From: Helicobacteraceae bacterium
GTDB lineage: Bacteria > Campylobacterota > Campylobacteria > Campylobacterales > Sulfurimonadaceae
Length of the DNA: 32,832 nt
Direction of reading: 5' to 3'
NCBI GenBank assembly: GCA_015488775.1
Contig: WFNF01000010.1
Span: forward strand, 1-32,832
Shown: positions 17,879 to 26,360 of the stretch, piece by piece
Layout: every line of letters starts with the position of its first letter
Position numbering within the stretch: position 1 is the stretch's first letter
The notes under the pieces: generated by a model
The model's database searches: none
What the model saw: the letters and a program-made list of their open reading frames with translations, nothing else
What the model was told of the DNA's origin: nothing
Made by a program: the position numbers and the translations under genes

Positions 17879-17898
17879 GCAAAAAAGAACATAAAACC

Positions 17899-17917
17899 AA
17901 ATCATAAAATTTGATTT
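17899..17917 (-). terminator. Weak terminator-like hairpin after the ferredoxin gene
   Basis: AAATCA and TGATTT can pair over a 7-base loop just past the ferredoxin stop on the minus strand, followed by a T-rich stretch (GGTTTTATG). The stem is AT-rich and short. Confidence 0.3.
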
Positions 17918-17936
17918 TACATTTTAGTTTATTAAA

Positions 17937-18311
17937 CTATCTACCCATCTGCTTCATCATATCTGATGGAGATATAGCTGTATCCCAAAGTTCATCATCT
18001 ATAACATACTCAGAAACTACATTACCACCAATAATATGTTCCTCAATAATACGAGTAATTTTATCTTTATCTAAACCTGTGTACATAACATGACCTGGTT
18101 CAACTAACATAACAGGACCACTACTACAACGGTTTAAACAACCAGTTTGTATAGGCTGAACAGTTCCAATAATCCCTTTTTGCATCAAAGTTTGAGCTAA
18201 GTGCTGAAAAAGATCTTGAGTTTGTGGATTAACACAAGATGGTTTTGGCATCCCAGGAGGTGAGCTTTGTTGACATTTAAATATATAAAAAGATGGTTGA
18301 GGTACACCCAT
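17937..18311 (-). CDS. [2Fe-2S] thioredoxin-like ferredoxin
   Basis: Small electron carrier of the thioredoxin-like [2Fe-2S] ferredoxin group. The four cluster ligands are visible as Cys13 and Cys26 (C-x12-C) and Cys58 and Cys62 (C-x3-C within GCLNRCSSGP), which is the pattern of this family. The 124-residue length fits. The ATG lies 9 bases after AAGGGA. A TATAAT box about 32 bases upstream and a 267-base gap behind it indicate a monocistronic unit. The physiological partner cannot be read from the neighbourhood. Confidence 0.88.
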   Translation of the reverse strand: MGVPQPSFYIFKCQQSSPPGMPKPSCVNPQTQDLFQHLAQTLMQKGIIGTVQPIQTGCLNRCSSGPVMLVEPGHVMYTGLDKDKITRIIEEHIIGGNVVSEYVIDDELWDTAISPSDMMKQMGR

Positions 18312-18342
18312 AATTATAATCCCTTAATTTTAATTTGAGCGA

Positions 18343-18348
18343 ATTATA
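18343..18348 (-). promoter_or_regulatory. -10 box for the ferredoxin gene
   Basis: Minus-strand TATAAT in GCTATAATTCGC, 31 bases before the ferredoxin ATG. Confidence 0.55.
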
Positions 18349-18405
18349 GCAGATGATATAACTGTGTTGCTTTTGTTTTTATGTAAATTGAAGATTTAAG
18401 GTTAA

Positions 18406-18438
18406 GATATATCAAGCGTATAAAACACATGATATATC
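18406..18438. repeat. Inverted repeat in the ferredoxin-hydrolase gap
   Basis: GATATATCA at 18406-18414 and TGATATATC at 18430-18438 are a perfect 9-bp inverted repeat with a 15-base spacer. No T-run follows on either strand, so an intrinsic terminator is unlikely; an operator-like site or chance in AT-rich DNA are the alternatives. Confidence 0.45.
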
Positions 18439-18554
18439 TAGTAAACTATCTATTCTATGGATTTGTCGTAGTACTTGTAATACTTTTAAATAGATCTATC
18501 ACACTATTTCTAGCTGTCTCATTAGATTTTATAAATAATATTATTCAACTATAA
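18429..18554 (+). CDS. Possible 41-residue membrane peptide
   Basis: An ATG-started frame in the 267-base gap encodes 41 residues. The first two thirds are strongly hydrophobic (YGFVVVLVILL) with Asn-Arg in the middle, compatible with one or two membrane passes. There is no Shine-Dalgarno near the ATG, and the start overlaps an inverted repeat, so this may be chance or a decayed gene. It is the only notable open frame in the gap. Confidence 0.2.
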   Translation: MIYLVNYLFYGFVVVLVILLNRSITLFLAVSLDFINNIIQL

Positions 18555-18578
18555 AATAGATAAAAGTAAAAAGATATA

Positions 18579-19631
18579 TTACTTATCTAAAACTAAATCA
18601 AAAAAAGTAAAAATTGCATTTATAGCTTTATCTCTATATTTATCTTGTTCTATAAAAAGTTCATGTTCTGCGCCATCAACCTTATAGCCATGACAAAATC
18701 CATTAGCATTTTTACAAAATTTATCTTGAGGTTTAAGATTTACTATATTATCATCCCCAGCTTGTAAAAGTAAAATAGGTGTTTTTATTTTATATGCTTC
18801 TTCTACAGCTTTTGCACTAGCTTCACAAGACTCAACAACCCATCTGATGCTTGGACCTGAAACTCTTGCGTTTTTATTTAATCTAAACTCATTTTCGTTT
18901 ATAGAATATCTTAACATTGAGTGAGTATAGATATTTTTATTTTCATCAAAATTATTTATAAACTCGTAATCTCCACTTCCTTGTATATACTTAGAGTATT
19001 TTGACTTTTTATCGTAAGACAAAATAGAACAAAAAAGTTTAGATGCACTTCTACTTATAAGTTTTGCTTGAAGCATTGGAGAGCTTAAAACAGCACCATC
19101 AAACACGTCATGATACTTTTCAAGGTATAAAGCAGATATAGCACCACCCATAGAGTGTGAAAGTAAAAAAAGATGTTTATGTTTATCTTTTTTTACTATA
19201 TTTTCAACAAAATAGTTTAAATCATCAACATAATAATTAAAATTTTGAACATCACCCATATCTCTATGTTTTTTATCCAATCTTGTAGAAAATCCCTGCC
19301 CTCTATGATCAAATATATATATATTATAGCCTTGCATATTTAGATCATATATAAGCTCTTTATATTTTATCATCCCCTCAGTTCTACCACTTGAAATAAT
19401 TATACTAGCTTTGGGATTTTTAACTTTAAATATTTTGTAGGCTATATTAAAATTGTCTCTACCTTTAAAAAATTTTAGTTTTGAGCTTTGATAGTGTGGC
19501 TCAATCTTTAAACCATAATTTATATGTAGATCTATCTCTTTGGAGTGTTTATAATAAGGCAGATGCTTGGGTAGGCTCTCAAGTGCAAAAACTTGAGTAA
19601 GAAAAAGTGCTAAGAGTAGTAAAGTTTTCAT
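18579..19631 (-). CDS. Exported alpha/beta hydrolase (lysophospholipase-like)
   Basis: Serine hydrolase related to lysophospholipase L2 and monoacylglycerol lipases. A signal peptide (about residues 1-17, QVFALE) suggests a periplasmic location. The core shows FDHRGQGFS (about 107-115, oxyanion region), the nucleophile elbow LSHSMGG with Ser160 (the usual first Gly is Ser), Asp294 in LLLQAGDDNIV and His323 in DGAEHELF, so the triad is complete. The substrate is not fixed: phospholipid, glyceride or another ester are possible. The ATG follows AAGGA by 5 bases, and that site lies inside a perfect hairpin. It follows murE after 23 bases and may be partly co-transcribed with it. Confidence 0.85.
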   Translation of the reverse strand: MKTLLLLALFLTQVFALESLPKHLPYYKHSKEIDLHINYGLKIEPHYQSSKLKFFKGRDNFNIAYKIFKVKNPKASIIISSGRTEGMIKYKELIYDLNMQGYNIYIFDHRGQGFSTRLDKKHRDMGDVQNFNYYVDDLNYFVENIVKKDKHKHLFLLSHSMGGAISALYLEKYHDVFDGAVLSSPMLQAKLISRSASKLFCSILSYDKKSKYSKYIQGSGDYEFINNFDENKNIYTHSMLRYSINENEFRLNKNARVSGPSIRWVVESCEASAKAVEEAYKIKTPILLLQAGDDNIVNLKPQDKFCKNANGFCHGYKVDGAEHELFIEQDKYRDKAINAIFTFFDLVLDK

Positions 19632-19653
19632 TATAATCCTTTATAGGATTATA
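19632..19653 (-). promoter_or_regulatory. Hairpin covering the hydrolase ribosome-binding site
   Basis: TATAATCC and GGATTATA form a perfect 8-bp inverted repeat with a 6-base loop directly before the hydrolase ATG. The AAGGA ribosome-binding site is partly inside the 3' arm, so the folded RNA would hide it. It lies just past the murE stop. Confidence 0.5.
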
Positions 19654-19654
19654 T

Positions 19655-20947
19655 TTAATCTATCTTTAAAATCTCTCTAACTATCTCTCTATCATCAAAG
19701 GGGATCTTTTTGTCATAGATAATTTGGTGAGTTTCATCACCCTTACCTAAGATTAAAACAATCTCATCATCCTCCAACTCATCTAAAGCAAGTTTTATAG
19801 CATCTTTTCTATTTTCGTTTACTTTTACATTATCTTGATGTTTTATACCACTTAATATATCGTTTATAATATCCATAGGGTCTTCATTTCTTGGGTTATC
19901 AGAAGTAATATATAATTTTTTGGCCATAGTTGAAGCAACTTGTCCCATTTTAGAACGTTTATCTTTATCTCTATCTCCACCAGCACCAAAAACCACACTT
20001 ATAGATTTCTCTTTTAGTGAGTTTAGTATCTCATACATACCATCAGGAGTATGTGCAAAATCTACTATAACCAATGGTCTAGTACTAACTTTTTCCATTC
20101 TACCACTTACTCCAGCAAAATTTGGCATAACATCAGCTATCTCTTCTAATTTACGCCCTGTAAGTAGATGCGTTGCAGCAAAAGCAGCAGTCATATTGTA
20201 AAGATTGAAAAAACCATGAAGTTCACTTATAAATGGTACATGATCTTGAAAATTAGAGATGATTCCACTTAAACCATCATTCATAGAGTAAGCCATAACT
20301 TTATATGTTGCTGGGTTTTCAATACCATAAGAGTAAGCATTACTTATTTTGTATTTTGCCTTACTTTCATCACGATTTATAAGTTTTTTTGAGTCATCTT
20401 GAAAAAATGAATTTTTAACAGCTATATATTCTTCTAAAGTTTTATGGTAATCCAAATGATCTTGAGTTATGTTTGTTAAAATTTTCAACTCAAAATGCAT
20501 ACCTTCTATACGTTCTTGAACAATAGCATGGGAGCTAACTTCCATAATGAAAAAATCACATGAAGCTTGAACTGCTTGGTATATATGGATATAAGAGTTT
20601 AAAAGTGTTGGTGTAGTAAGAGATTTTCCTTCAACAACTTCATCATTCATAAAAAAACCACGAGTTCCTTGAAAAGCTACTTTATAGCCTAAATCAAGTA
20701 GCATAGAGTAGATAGCAGAAGCAGTAGTAGTTTTTCCGTTTGTTCCAGTTATACCGATAATTTTAATTTTATCTAAACCAAAAAAATGTTTTATATCTTT
20801 AGGTGATATAATTTTAGAACCATGTTCTTTTGCATCATTTTCATATCTAGAATTCAACTTAGTTTTTATAAATGCGCAGTTTTCATCACACTCACTAGAG
20901 TTTTCAGATACATATCTATACTCATCTAATCCTAACTCTATTTTCAA
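19655..20947 (-). CDS. murE: UDP-N-acetylmuramoyl-tripeptide synthetase MurE (meso-DAP type)
   Basis: Cytoplasmic ATP-dependent ligase that adds meso-diaminopimelate to UDP-MurNAc-L-Ala-D-Glu in peptidoglycan synthesis. The ATP loop GTNGKTT is at residues 68-74, TTPT at 111-114, the ISQ/ITQDHLDYH segment at about 160-168, and the DNPRNEDP motif at 350-357, whose DNPR marks meso-DAP rather than lysine specificity. At 430 residues it is shorter than the roughly 490 of E. coli, with a reduced N-terminal domain, as I recall for other epsilonproteobacteria. Its ATG overlaps the end of the upstream gene by 4 bases, so translation is probably coupled. Confidence 0.95.
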   Translation of the reverse strand: MKIELGLDEYRYVSENSSECDENCAFIKTKLNSRYENDAKEHGSKIISPKDIKHFFGLDKIKIIGITGTNGKTTTASAIYSMLLDLGYKVAFQGTRGFFMNDEVVEGKSLTTPTLLNSYIHIYQAVQASCDFFIMEVSSHAIVQERIEGMHFELKILTNITQDHLDYHKTLEEYIAVKNSFFQDDSKKLINRDESKAKYKISNAYSYGIENPATYKVMAYSMNDGLSGIISNFQDHVPFISELHGFFNLYNMTAAFAATHLLTGRKLEEIADVMPNFAGVSGRMEKVSTRPLVIVDFAHTPDGMYEILNSLKEKSISVVFGAGGDRDKDKRSKMGQVASTMAKKLYITSDNPRNEDPMDIINDILSGIKHQDNVKVNENRKDAIKLALDELEDDEIVLILGKGDETHQIIYDKKIPFDDREIVREILKID

Positions 20948-21525
20948 GTAATCTCACTTTGATTAAATTTTTTAAGTAAATTTCTAATTTTTTTATCATT
21001 AGGGTAAACAGATAAAGCACCCTCGATATAATTAATAGCCATCTCTTTAAAATTATTTTCCAACAGTGATTCTAAGAAATCTATAAAATCATCTTTATCA
21101 GTTATAATAACCTTAGTTGAAAACATTATATTTTCAAAAATAGTTTTAAAATTATTCTCTTTTGAAACTATATCTTTAAAATCTTGGTATAAAATACCAT
21201 CTTCATACTCTAATTTATCTGCTAAAGTGTCTGAAAATATAGAACCCAAATCTGCCATACTACCATCGAGTGAACTTAAAATTTCACCTATTATAGAATC
21301 TGCATCCTCTTTGTTTTCACTTTTAAGAACTTCATAATAATCAAACAAAGCTTCAGCAGCATCTTCACCACTCATTGCCATTTCACTTAATATTGCACCA
21401 TTGTAAGCTTCTTTTGAATGGGGAAAATCCCTTAATACATCAGCATAAGCTCTTAGTGCACTTTCATAATCTGCATTTGTAAAATTATTAGAAGCGATTG
21501 CTAAAGTTTTAAATTTACTTGTCAT
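20944..21525 (-). CDS. Helical-repeat (TPR-like) protein of unknown function
   Basis: No catalytic motif is visible. The first 60 residues look like a tetratricopeptide-type helical hairpin (ADYESALRAYADVLRDFPHSKEAYNGAI), and the C-terminal part again has a helical-repeat pattern (AINYIEGALSVYPNDKKIRNLLKKF). The middle is acidic and helical. There is no signal peptide, so it is probably cytoplasmic and a protein-binding adaptor. AGGAG lies 5 bases before the ATG. It lies between an Nfu-type gene and murE and overlaps murE by 4 bases. From memory, a hypothetical protein occupies the same position in Campylobacter jejuni. Confidence 0.78.
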   Translation of the reverse strand: MTSKFKTLAIASNNFTNADYESALRAYADVLRDFPHSKEAYNGAILSEMAMSGEDAAEALFDYYEVLKSENKEDADSIIGEILSSLDGSMADLGSIFSDTLADKLEYEDGILYQDFKDIVSKENNFKTIFENIMFSTKVIITDKDDFIDFLESLLENNFKEMAINYIEGALSVYPNDKKIRNLLKKFNQSEIT

Positions 21526-21565
21526 TATAGCTCCTATATCTAATTTATATTTTATATTCGTTAAT

Positions 21566-21844
21566 TTATTGTAATTTGTCTAATTGATTTTCCATACCAA
21601 CAGGTACATTAATCACACTAAGCTCAGGATGGATATCCATTCTAAGCGCTCTCTCAACACCATACTTTAAAGTTGTACCACTACTTGAGCAACCTATACA
21701 AGCACCACGAAGTTGAACATATACAACCCCATCTTTTACATCTATAAATTCTATGTCTCCACCATCAAGTGCAAGATTTGGTCTTACCTTATCTATCACA
21801 ACCTTAACTGGTTCTAATAGTTCATCATCACTAAATGGAATCAT
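21566..21844 (-). CDS. Nfu-type iron-sulfur cluster carrier (NifU C-terminal domain)
   Basis: A stand-alone NifU C-terminal domain of 92 residues that carries an Fe-S cluster bridged between two subunits and delivers it to target proteins. The CxxC is Cys49-Ile-Gly-Cys52 in RGACIGCSSS, and the domain starts with the typical VRPNLALDGGDIEF. It lacks the IscU-like N-terminal domain, so it is a carrier rather than a scaffold of the NifU type. GAGGA lies before the ATG. It is the first gene of the run leading to murE, with a gap of 40 bases to the next gene. Confidence 0.92.
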   Translation of the reverse strand: MIPFSDDELLEPVKVVIDKVRPNLALDGGDIEFIDVKDGVVYVQLRGACIGCSSSGTTLKYGVERALRMDIHPELSVINVPVGMENQLDKLQ

Positions 21845-21872
21845 TGTCTTTCCTCATTTTTATTAAATTAAT

Positions 21873-21878
21873 AATATA
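21873..21878 (-). promoter_or_regulatory. Possible -10 box for the nfu-murE operon
   Basis: Minus-strand TATATT in TTTTATATTATTAA, about 29 bases before the nfu ATG. It is less perfect than the other boxes in the window. Confidence 0.3.
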
Positions 21879-21903
21879 AAATAGTTAAATTTTACTTACA
21901 CTC

Positions 21904-23130
21904 TCATAAATTAAAAGCGTTAACTTCTTCAACATAAGAAACTTTACGCATTCCAAGTAAAACTATATCTACATCGGCATCATCAAGAACAAATTTTAGG
22001 GCACATTCTTGAAGAGTCTTATCACAATCCTTAAAGAACTGTGCTAAAGTCTGAGATGTAGCTAAGTAAGATTCAAATGCAACCATATGAGTGTATATCT
22101 CTAAAAATATGAGTAAAGAGTCAATAATCATACTTTTTTCATCATCACTTAGCTTAGAAATAATAGTTTTTAAAGACGGCAAAACTTGAGTATTGACAAA
22201 AGCTTCAATATCACCAACAAATGAAAATCTATGTTTATGCTCGTCTAAACTTCTAACAAGATTTATAACATTTTCTAGCTCTTTCGAACCTTCCATCTCT
22301 AAAAATAAATTAAGGTATTTATAATAATCTCTAGGCTCTTCATATTTACATAATCTATACATTTGTTTATTATATTGAGCATTGAAAACACGATTAACCA
22401 TAGTATTAAGATTATTTTCCTTTGCCCACGATAGAGCACTTTTAGCTTGTTTCTCTAAAAGGTTATATGGAACTTGTATATATTTAAAGTTATTATGCTC
22501 AACCCCAACACTTTGTGCTGCACTTTGAGCTATATCACATAAATCTTCATAAGGTAGAAAAGCATCATTATTTTGTTCAAGAGCAAAAGAGTTTGAACTA
22601 ATACCATAAGAGTTTATTTTACCCTCTTTAACAAAGCCCTCTAAGGCAATAAATGCTTTTAAAATTCTTTCATACATCTCATCTAGTCTTTCAATACGAC
22701 TAGTACCTTTGCTTATTTCATCAAGCAAAAAATATTCTGGATTATGTAAAAGATAAGCTTCAATAGACTTTACCTCAAGTCTTTGAAGTGTTGAGGCCAA
22801 CTGATCAGATATAAACCAAGGGTCTATACAATGCCATAAATTGTCTTGATATTCAACTACATCTTCATAAACTTTATTTTTATTTTTAAATTCATTTAAA
22901 AGTGTACCTTGAATGTAACCAGCTTTTGAAATGATTTTTAAATTATCTATATTTTTATCATCTAATCTTTGTAATAACTCATATATTGCAGATTCACTTG
23001 TAGTATTCATATAGTTTGTAGATGTATCTATATAACAAACTCCATATTCAACTGCTCTTTTTAATGCTTCAATATGTAAATTATCTTCTGAGGTAATTCT
23101 ATAGGTACCAAAACCAATTTTTGGATTCAT
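21904..23130 (-). CDS. Aldo/keto reductase family oxidoreductase
   Basis: NAD(P)H-dependent (beta/alpha)8-barrel protein. The catalytic tetrad of the superfamily is present: Asp35 and Tyr40 in DTSTNYM, Lys69 in IISKAGY and His129 in YLLHNPEYFL. The N-terminal IGFGTYRI matches the family start. At 408 residues it is longer than the usual 310-340; the extra residues lie in the C-terminal half (about 260-370), which is helical and includes IIDSLLIFLEIYTHM. The end returns to the family pattern with DADVDIVLLGMRKVSYVEE. No ribosome-binding site is clear. It follows the alpha ribosomal operon terminator and has no functional neighbours to suggest a substrate. Confidence 0.85.
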   Translation of the reverse strand: MNPKIGFGTYRITSEDNLHIEALKRAVEYGVCYIDTSTNYMNTTSESAIYELLQRLDDKNIDNLKIISKAGYIQGTLLNEFKNKNKVYEDVVEYQDNLWHCIDPWFISDQLASTLQRLEVKSIEAYLLHNPEYFLLDEISKGTSRIERLDEMYERILKAFIALEGFVKEGKINSYGISSNSFALEQNNDAFLPYEDLCDIAQSAAQSVGVEHNNFKYIQVPYNLLEKQAKSALSWAKENNLNTMVNRVFNAQYNKQMYRLCKYEEPRDYYKYLNLFLEMEGSKELENVINLVRSLDEHKHRFSFVGDIEAFVNTQVLPSLKTIISKLSDDEKSMIIDSLLIFLEIYTHMVAFESYLATSQTLAQFFKDCDKTLQECALKFVLDDADVDIVLLGMRKVSYVEEVNAFNL

Positions 23131-23175
23131 TTAAAATATCTTTTGTAGTAGGATTTATATGTAGAAAATATTTAG

Positions 23176-23215
23176 AGTGGGAAACCCACTTAAACCCAAA
23201 TTAAAACTTGGGTTT
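23176..23215 (-). terminator. Tandem hairpins ending the alpha ribosomal operon
   Basis: Just past the rplQ stop on the minus strand are two hairpins end to end: AAACCCAA/TTGGGTTT around an 8-base loop (23192-23215) and AGTGGG/CCCACT around three bases (23176-23190). A long T-run is missing, so the efficiency is uncertain. Confidence 0.6.
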
Positions 23216-23224
23216 GACAAAGAA

Positions 23225-23575
23225 CTAAACTAGTTCTATGTATGCCATCGTAGTTGCATCACCACGACGAATTCTTGTTCTAATAATTCTAGTATATCCA
23301 CCTTTGCGATCTGCAAATTTAGGAGCTAGTTCATTAACAAGCTTTTTAGTGCTTTCTTTACATTGTAAAGCAGCAAAAACAGTTCTGTGAGAGTTAGAAT
23401 CACCAACTCTAGCAACTGTGATTAGTTTTTCGATATGTCTTCTAAGCTCTTTAGCTTTTGGAAGAGTAGTCTCGATTTTTTCATTTTCAATTAATGCAAT
23501 TGAAAGGTTTTTTAAAAGTGCAGCTCTATGTGAGCTAGTACGATTAAGTTTACGATATCCATGACGATGTCTCAT
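23225..23575 (-). CDS. rplQ: 50S ribosomal protein L17
   Basis: Large-subunit protein near the peptide exit tunnel. The 116-residue sequence opens with the diagnostic [17 protein letters not shown] and contains [11 protein letters not shown] and RKGGYTRI(I)R. AAGGA precedes the ATG. It is the last gene of the alpha operon, 12 bases after rpoA, followed by tandem hairpins. Confidence 0.98.
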   Translation of the reverse strand: MRHRHGYRKLNRTSSHRAALLKNLSIALIENEKIETTLPKAKELRRHIEKLITVARVGDSNSHRTVFAALQCKESTKKLVNELAPKFADRKGGYTRIIRTRIRRGDATTMAYIELV

Positions 23576-23587
23576 AGGAGTTCCTTA

Positions 23588-24580
23588 TTATTCAGCTTCT
23601 ATTTTCTTTTTAAGTGCAACAACAACATCTGCTGCTAAATCTGCACCTACAGCGTAACCATACTCAGAAACTTTTTCAACAATTTCTTCGTAAGATTTTT
23701 TACCTAAGTTTTTAACATTTTTAAGATCATTTTGACTCATAAGAGCGATCTCACCAATGTACTTAATCTCTGATCTGTCTAAACAGTTAAAACTTCTAGC
23801 AGAAAGACCTAAATCGTCTATACGTGCAGTAAGCTTTTTCAATTCAACAGAATCTTCAACTCTCTCAATACTTTGAGTCGCTTGAACACTTACTTCTGAG
23901 TTAAACACAGCAAGTTGAGCATACATAACCTCTAAAGATTTTTTGAATGCATCAACTGGAGTTATTTGACCATCAGTAACAATGTTTAAAATAACTTTTT
24001 CAAAGTTTGGATTGTCTTCAACAAGTACGTTCTCTATCTCATATTTTGCAGATCTTACCGGAGTAAAATATGCATCAAGAGCTATATAACCTTCGTCAAG
24101 ATTATCTCTGATATCTTCACTTGGCATATAACCAATACCTTGATTAATTTTAATAGAAAAGTTAAGCGTTGCATCTTCATTAAGAGTAGCTAAAAAAGCA
24201 TCAGGAGTAACAACTTCAATATCTTCACTTACTAAATCACTACCCTTGATTTCACAAGGACCTGTAAAAGAGTACTCTACTTCACTACTTTCAAGATCAC
24301 CATTTAGTTTAAAACGGATAGCTTTTAAGTTTAAAATAAAATCTGAGATATCTTCAAGCATACCACGTACAGAATCAAATTCGTGTTTTGCACCCTCAAT
24401 CTTAATAGCGATTGGAGCGTAACCCACTGAACTGCTTAGTAGAAAACGTCTAAGTGGATGAGCTAAAGAAACAGCAAAACCAGGTTCAAATGGCTTTGCT
24501 ACTATATTAGCTTCGTTTTCACTTATCTGCTCTACAACAAATTCTGTTGGTAGAAGTGGAGATGTTTTAATGTCATTCAT
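23588..24580 (-). CDS. rpoA: RNA polymerase alpha subunit
   Basis: Dimerises to start RNA polymerase assembly; its C-terminal domain contacts activators and upstream DNA. The N-terminal domain (about 1-230) includes [17 protein letters not shown], in which GYTLGNALRR of E. coli is replaced by a diverged form. The linker and the C-terminal domain (about 250-330) follow, with [18 protein letters not shown] and [10 protein letters not shown]. The 330-residue length is normal. AAGG lies 9 bases before the ATG. It sits between rpsD and rplQ, the standard order. Confidence 0.98.
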   Translation of the reverse strand: MNDIKTSPLLPTEFVVEQISENEANIVAKPFEPGFAVSLAHPLRRFLLSSSVGYAPIAIKIEGAKHEFDSVRGMLEDISDFILNLKAIRFKLNGDLESSEVEYSFTGPCEIKGSDLVSEDIEVVTPDAFLATLNEDATLNFSIKINQGIGYMPSEDIRDNLDEGYIALDAYFTPVRSAKYEIENVLVEDNPNFEKVILNIVTDGQITPVDAFKKSLEVMYAQLAVFNSEVSVQATQSIERVEDSVELKKLTARIDDLGLSARSFNCLDRSEIKYIGEIALMSQNDLKNVKNLGKKSYEEIVEKVSEYGYAVGADLAADVVVALKKKIEAE

Positions 24581-24603
24581 TTGCAGTGCCTTTTTATTAC
24601 TTA

Positions 24604-25230
24604 TTATTTAGAGTAAAGCTCAACGATTAAACGTTCTTCAACAGGGATAACAACTTCTTCACGCTCTGGTAAACGAGTAAAAATTCCAAATACTTTTTCA
24701 GCATCTGTGTCAACCCATGGGCTTAAACCAGTTTGGTTAGTAAGCTCTAAAGCTCTAACTACTTGTGGATTAGCTTTTGATTTTTCACGAACTTCAACTT
24801 TTTGCCCTGGCTTAACTCTGTATGATGCAATATCAACACGTTTACCATCAACTAGAATATGTCCGTGGTTTACTAATTGTCTTGCAAATCTACGAGTAGA
24901 TGCAAATCCCATTCTGTAAACTACATTGTCAAGTCTTTGCTCAATTAAGATAATCAAGTTAATACCTGTATTACCATCTTTTCTTTTTGCTTCACTAAAT
25001 AATGCGCGCATTTGCTTTTCAGAAATACCGTACATAAACTTAGCTTTTTGCTTCTCATTAAGTTGTAAACCAAACTCAGAAACTTTTTTACGACGTTGAC
25101 CGTGTTGTCCTGGAGCGTAAGGGCGTTTATCTAAAGCAGATTTTCCTGCTAAACGACGTTCACCTTTAAGGTTAAGACTAACACCGAATCTTCTTTCGAT
25201 TTTCTCTACTGGTCCTCTATATCTTGCCAT
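24604..25230 (-). CDS. rpsD: 30S ribosomal protein S4
   Basis: Primary 16S rRNA-binding protein and, in E. coli, the translational repressor of the alpha operon. It starts MARYRGP and has [13 protein letters not shown], the RNA-binding S4 domain core ([34 protein letters not shown]) and the family C-terminus ending VELYSK. The 208-residue length is normal. There are no zinc-binding cysteines in the N-terminus, so it is the zinc-free form. GGGAG precedes the ATG. Confidence 0.98.
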   Translation of the reverse strand: MARYRGPVEKIERRFGVSLNLKGERRLAGKSALDKRPYAPGQHGQRRKKVSEFGLQLNEKQKAKFMYGISEKQMRALFSEAKRKDGNTGINLIILIEQRLDNVVYRMGFASTRRFARQLVNHGHILVDGKRVDIASYRVKPGQKVEVREKSKANPQVVRALELTNQTGLSPWVDTDAEKVFGIFTRLPEREEVVIPVEERLIVELYSK

Positions 25231-25240
25231 CTAAACTCCC

Positions 25241-25633
25241 TTATACTCTACGACGCTTAGGTGCGCGACAACCATTATGTGGTAAAGGAGTAACATCTTT
25301 CATAAATGTAACTCTTATACCCTCTATGGCACCAACAGCTTTAACTGCAGTCTCACGTCCAGATCCAGGACCTTGAACTTTAATACCAAGGTCTTTAATT
25401 CCATGAACTTTAGCTTTTTCAACAGCGTCTTCAACAGCCTGTTGTGCAGCAAAAGGAGTAGATTTTTTACTACCCTTGAAACCAAGACTACCAGCACTTG
25501 ACCATGCAATCATATTTCCCATCTCATCAGTAATAGTTACTAATGTGTTGTTAAATGATGCAGCTATATGAACGATACCACGTGATATGTTCTTTTTTAC
25601 TACTTTTTTTCTTGTAACTTTTCTTTTAGCCAT
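25241..25633 (-). CDS. rpsK: 30S ribosomal protein S11
   Basis: Platform protein of the small subunit near the mRNA exit site. Diagnostic segments are [38 protein letters not shown] and the C-terminal [15 protein letters not shown]. The ATG at 25633 is chosen over an adjacent in-frame TTG at 25636 because AAGGA lies 7 bases before the ATG and only 4 before the TTG, giving a protein of 130 residues that begins MAKRK. Confidence 0.97.
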   Translation of the reverse strand: MAKRKVTRKKVVKKNISRGIVHIAASFNNTLVTITDEMGNMIAWSSAGSLGFKGSKKSTPFAAQQAVEDAVEKAKVHGIKDLGIKVQGPGSGRETAVKAVGAIEGIRVTFMKDVTPLPHNGCRAPKRRRV

Positions 25634-25643
25634 CAATCAATCC

Positions 25644-26006
25644 TTACGCTGCGCCAACAGTTTTACGCTTACCTTTACGAGTACGCGCATTTGTTTTAGT
25701 CTTTTGACCACGAACTGGAAGACCACGACGGTGACGAAGACCTCTATATGAACCTACGTCCATAAGTGCCTTAATATCCATTGCAACTTTCTTACGAAGG
25801 TCACCTTCAACCATGTGTTGTTCACGAATTTCAATTGCAAGCTTTGCAATTTCATCTTCATTCAGTTCATGAACTCTTTTATTGTAATCAATACTTGTAG
25901 CGTCTAAAATTAGACGTGAAGTATGTAAGCCAATACCGTAGATGTACGTTAGACCGTACTCTACTCTTTTCTTTTTAGGTAAGTCAACACCAGCTATACG
26001 AGCCAT
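25644..26006 (-). CDS. rpsM: 30S ribosomal protein S13
   Basis: Head protein of the small subunit that contacts the P-site tRNA and the large subunit. It begins [10 protein letters not shown] and contains [53 protein letters not shown], all family hallmarks. The 120-residue length is normal. AAGGA precedes the ATG, and only 2 bases separate it from the rpmJ stop. Confidence 0.98.
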   Translation of the reverse strand: MARIAGVDLPKKKRVEYGLTYIYGIGLHTSRLILDATSIDYNKRVHELNEDEIAKLAIEIREQHMVEGDLRKKVAMDIKALMDVGSYRGLRHRRGLPVRGQKTKTNARTRKGKRKTVGAA

Positions 26007-26008
26007 GT

Positions 26009-26122
26009 TTATCCTTGTCTTTGTTTATGTTTAGGGTTTTTGCAGATTACTCTTACAATTCCTCTACGCTTGATAACTTTACAGTCATCACACATCTTCT
26101 TTACTGAAGCACGAACTTTCAT
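26009..26122 (-). CDS. rpmJ: 50S ribosomal protein L36
   Basis: A 37-residue ribosomal protein. It starts [20 protein letters not shown] and ends with the family's KQRQG. It is the zinc-ribbon form: Cys11, Cys14, Cys27 and His32 make a C-x2-C...C-x4-H site. GGAG lies 7 bases before the ATG. It is the first gene of the alpha operon here; no infA or secY gene lies upstream, and a 281-base gap with a porin gene is found instead. Confidence 0.97.
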   Translation of the reverse strand: MKVRASVKKMCDDCKVIKRRGIVRVICKNPKHKQRQG

Positions 26123-26160
26123 ATTAAGCTCCGATTGTCATTTGCAAATTAAATTTCCTA

Positions 26161-26184
26161 GGCTAAAAAATTAGCTTTCTAGCC
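26161..26184 (-). promoter_or_regulatory. Alternative hairpins in the rpmJ operon leader
   Basis: In the predicted untranslated leader of the alpha operon, GGCTA/TAGCC can pair over a 14-base loop, or GCTAA/TTAGC over a 4-base loop; the two use overlapping bases and exclude each other. No T-run follows. This could be a control element or chance. Confidence 0.3.
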
Positions 26185-26254
26185 AATACTTGTATATAAA
26201 GTGATTTCATATATAAATATTCACTGTTGTGTCGAAAAAGTAAAATGGAGGCGA

Positions 26255-26260
26255 ATTATA
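26255..26260 (-). promoter_or_regulatory. -10 box for the alpha ribosomal operon
   Basis: Minus-strand TATAAT in GTTATAATTCGCC, 132 bases before the rpmJ ATG. It predicts a leader of about 125 bases, ample for a regulatory fold. A TTTATTAA-type AT-rich stretch lies upstream, without a clear -35 box. Confidence 0.55.
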
Positions 26261-26360
26261 ACTAAGGTTTTATTAAAGTTTTATTAAGGAAGTAGTATTA
26301 GCATTATGCTTTAAATATAGAAACTGCTTAGTGAATAAAAAATAAAATTTTAAAGAGAGG

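Noticed and set aside
18406-18438. Intrinsic terminator for the hydrolase or ferredoxin gene
   Set aside because: The 9-bp stem has a 15-base loop, is AT-rich and has no T-run on either side.
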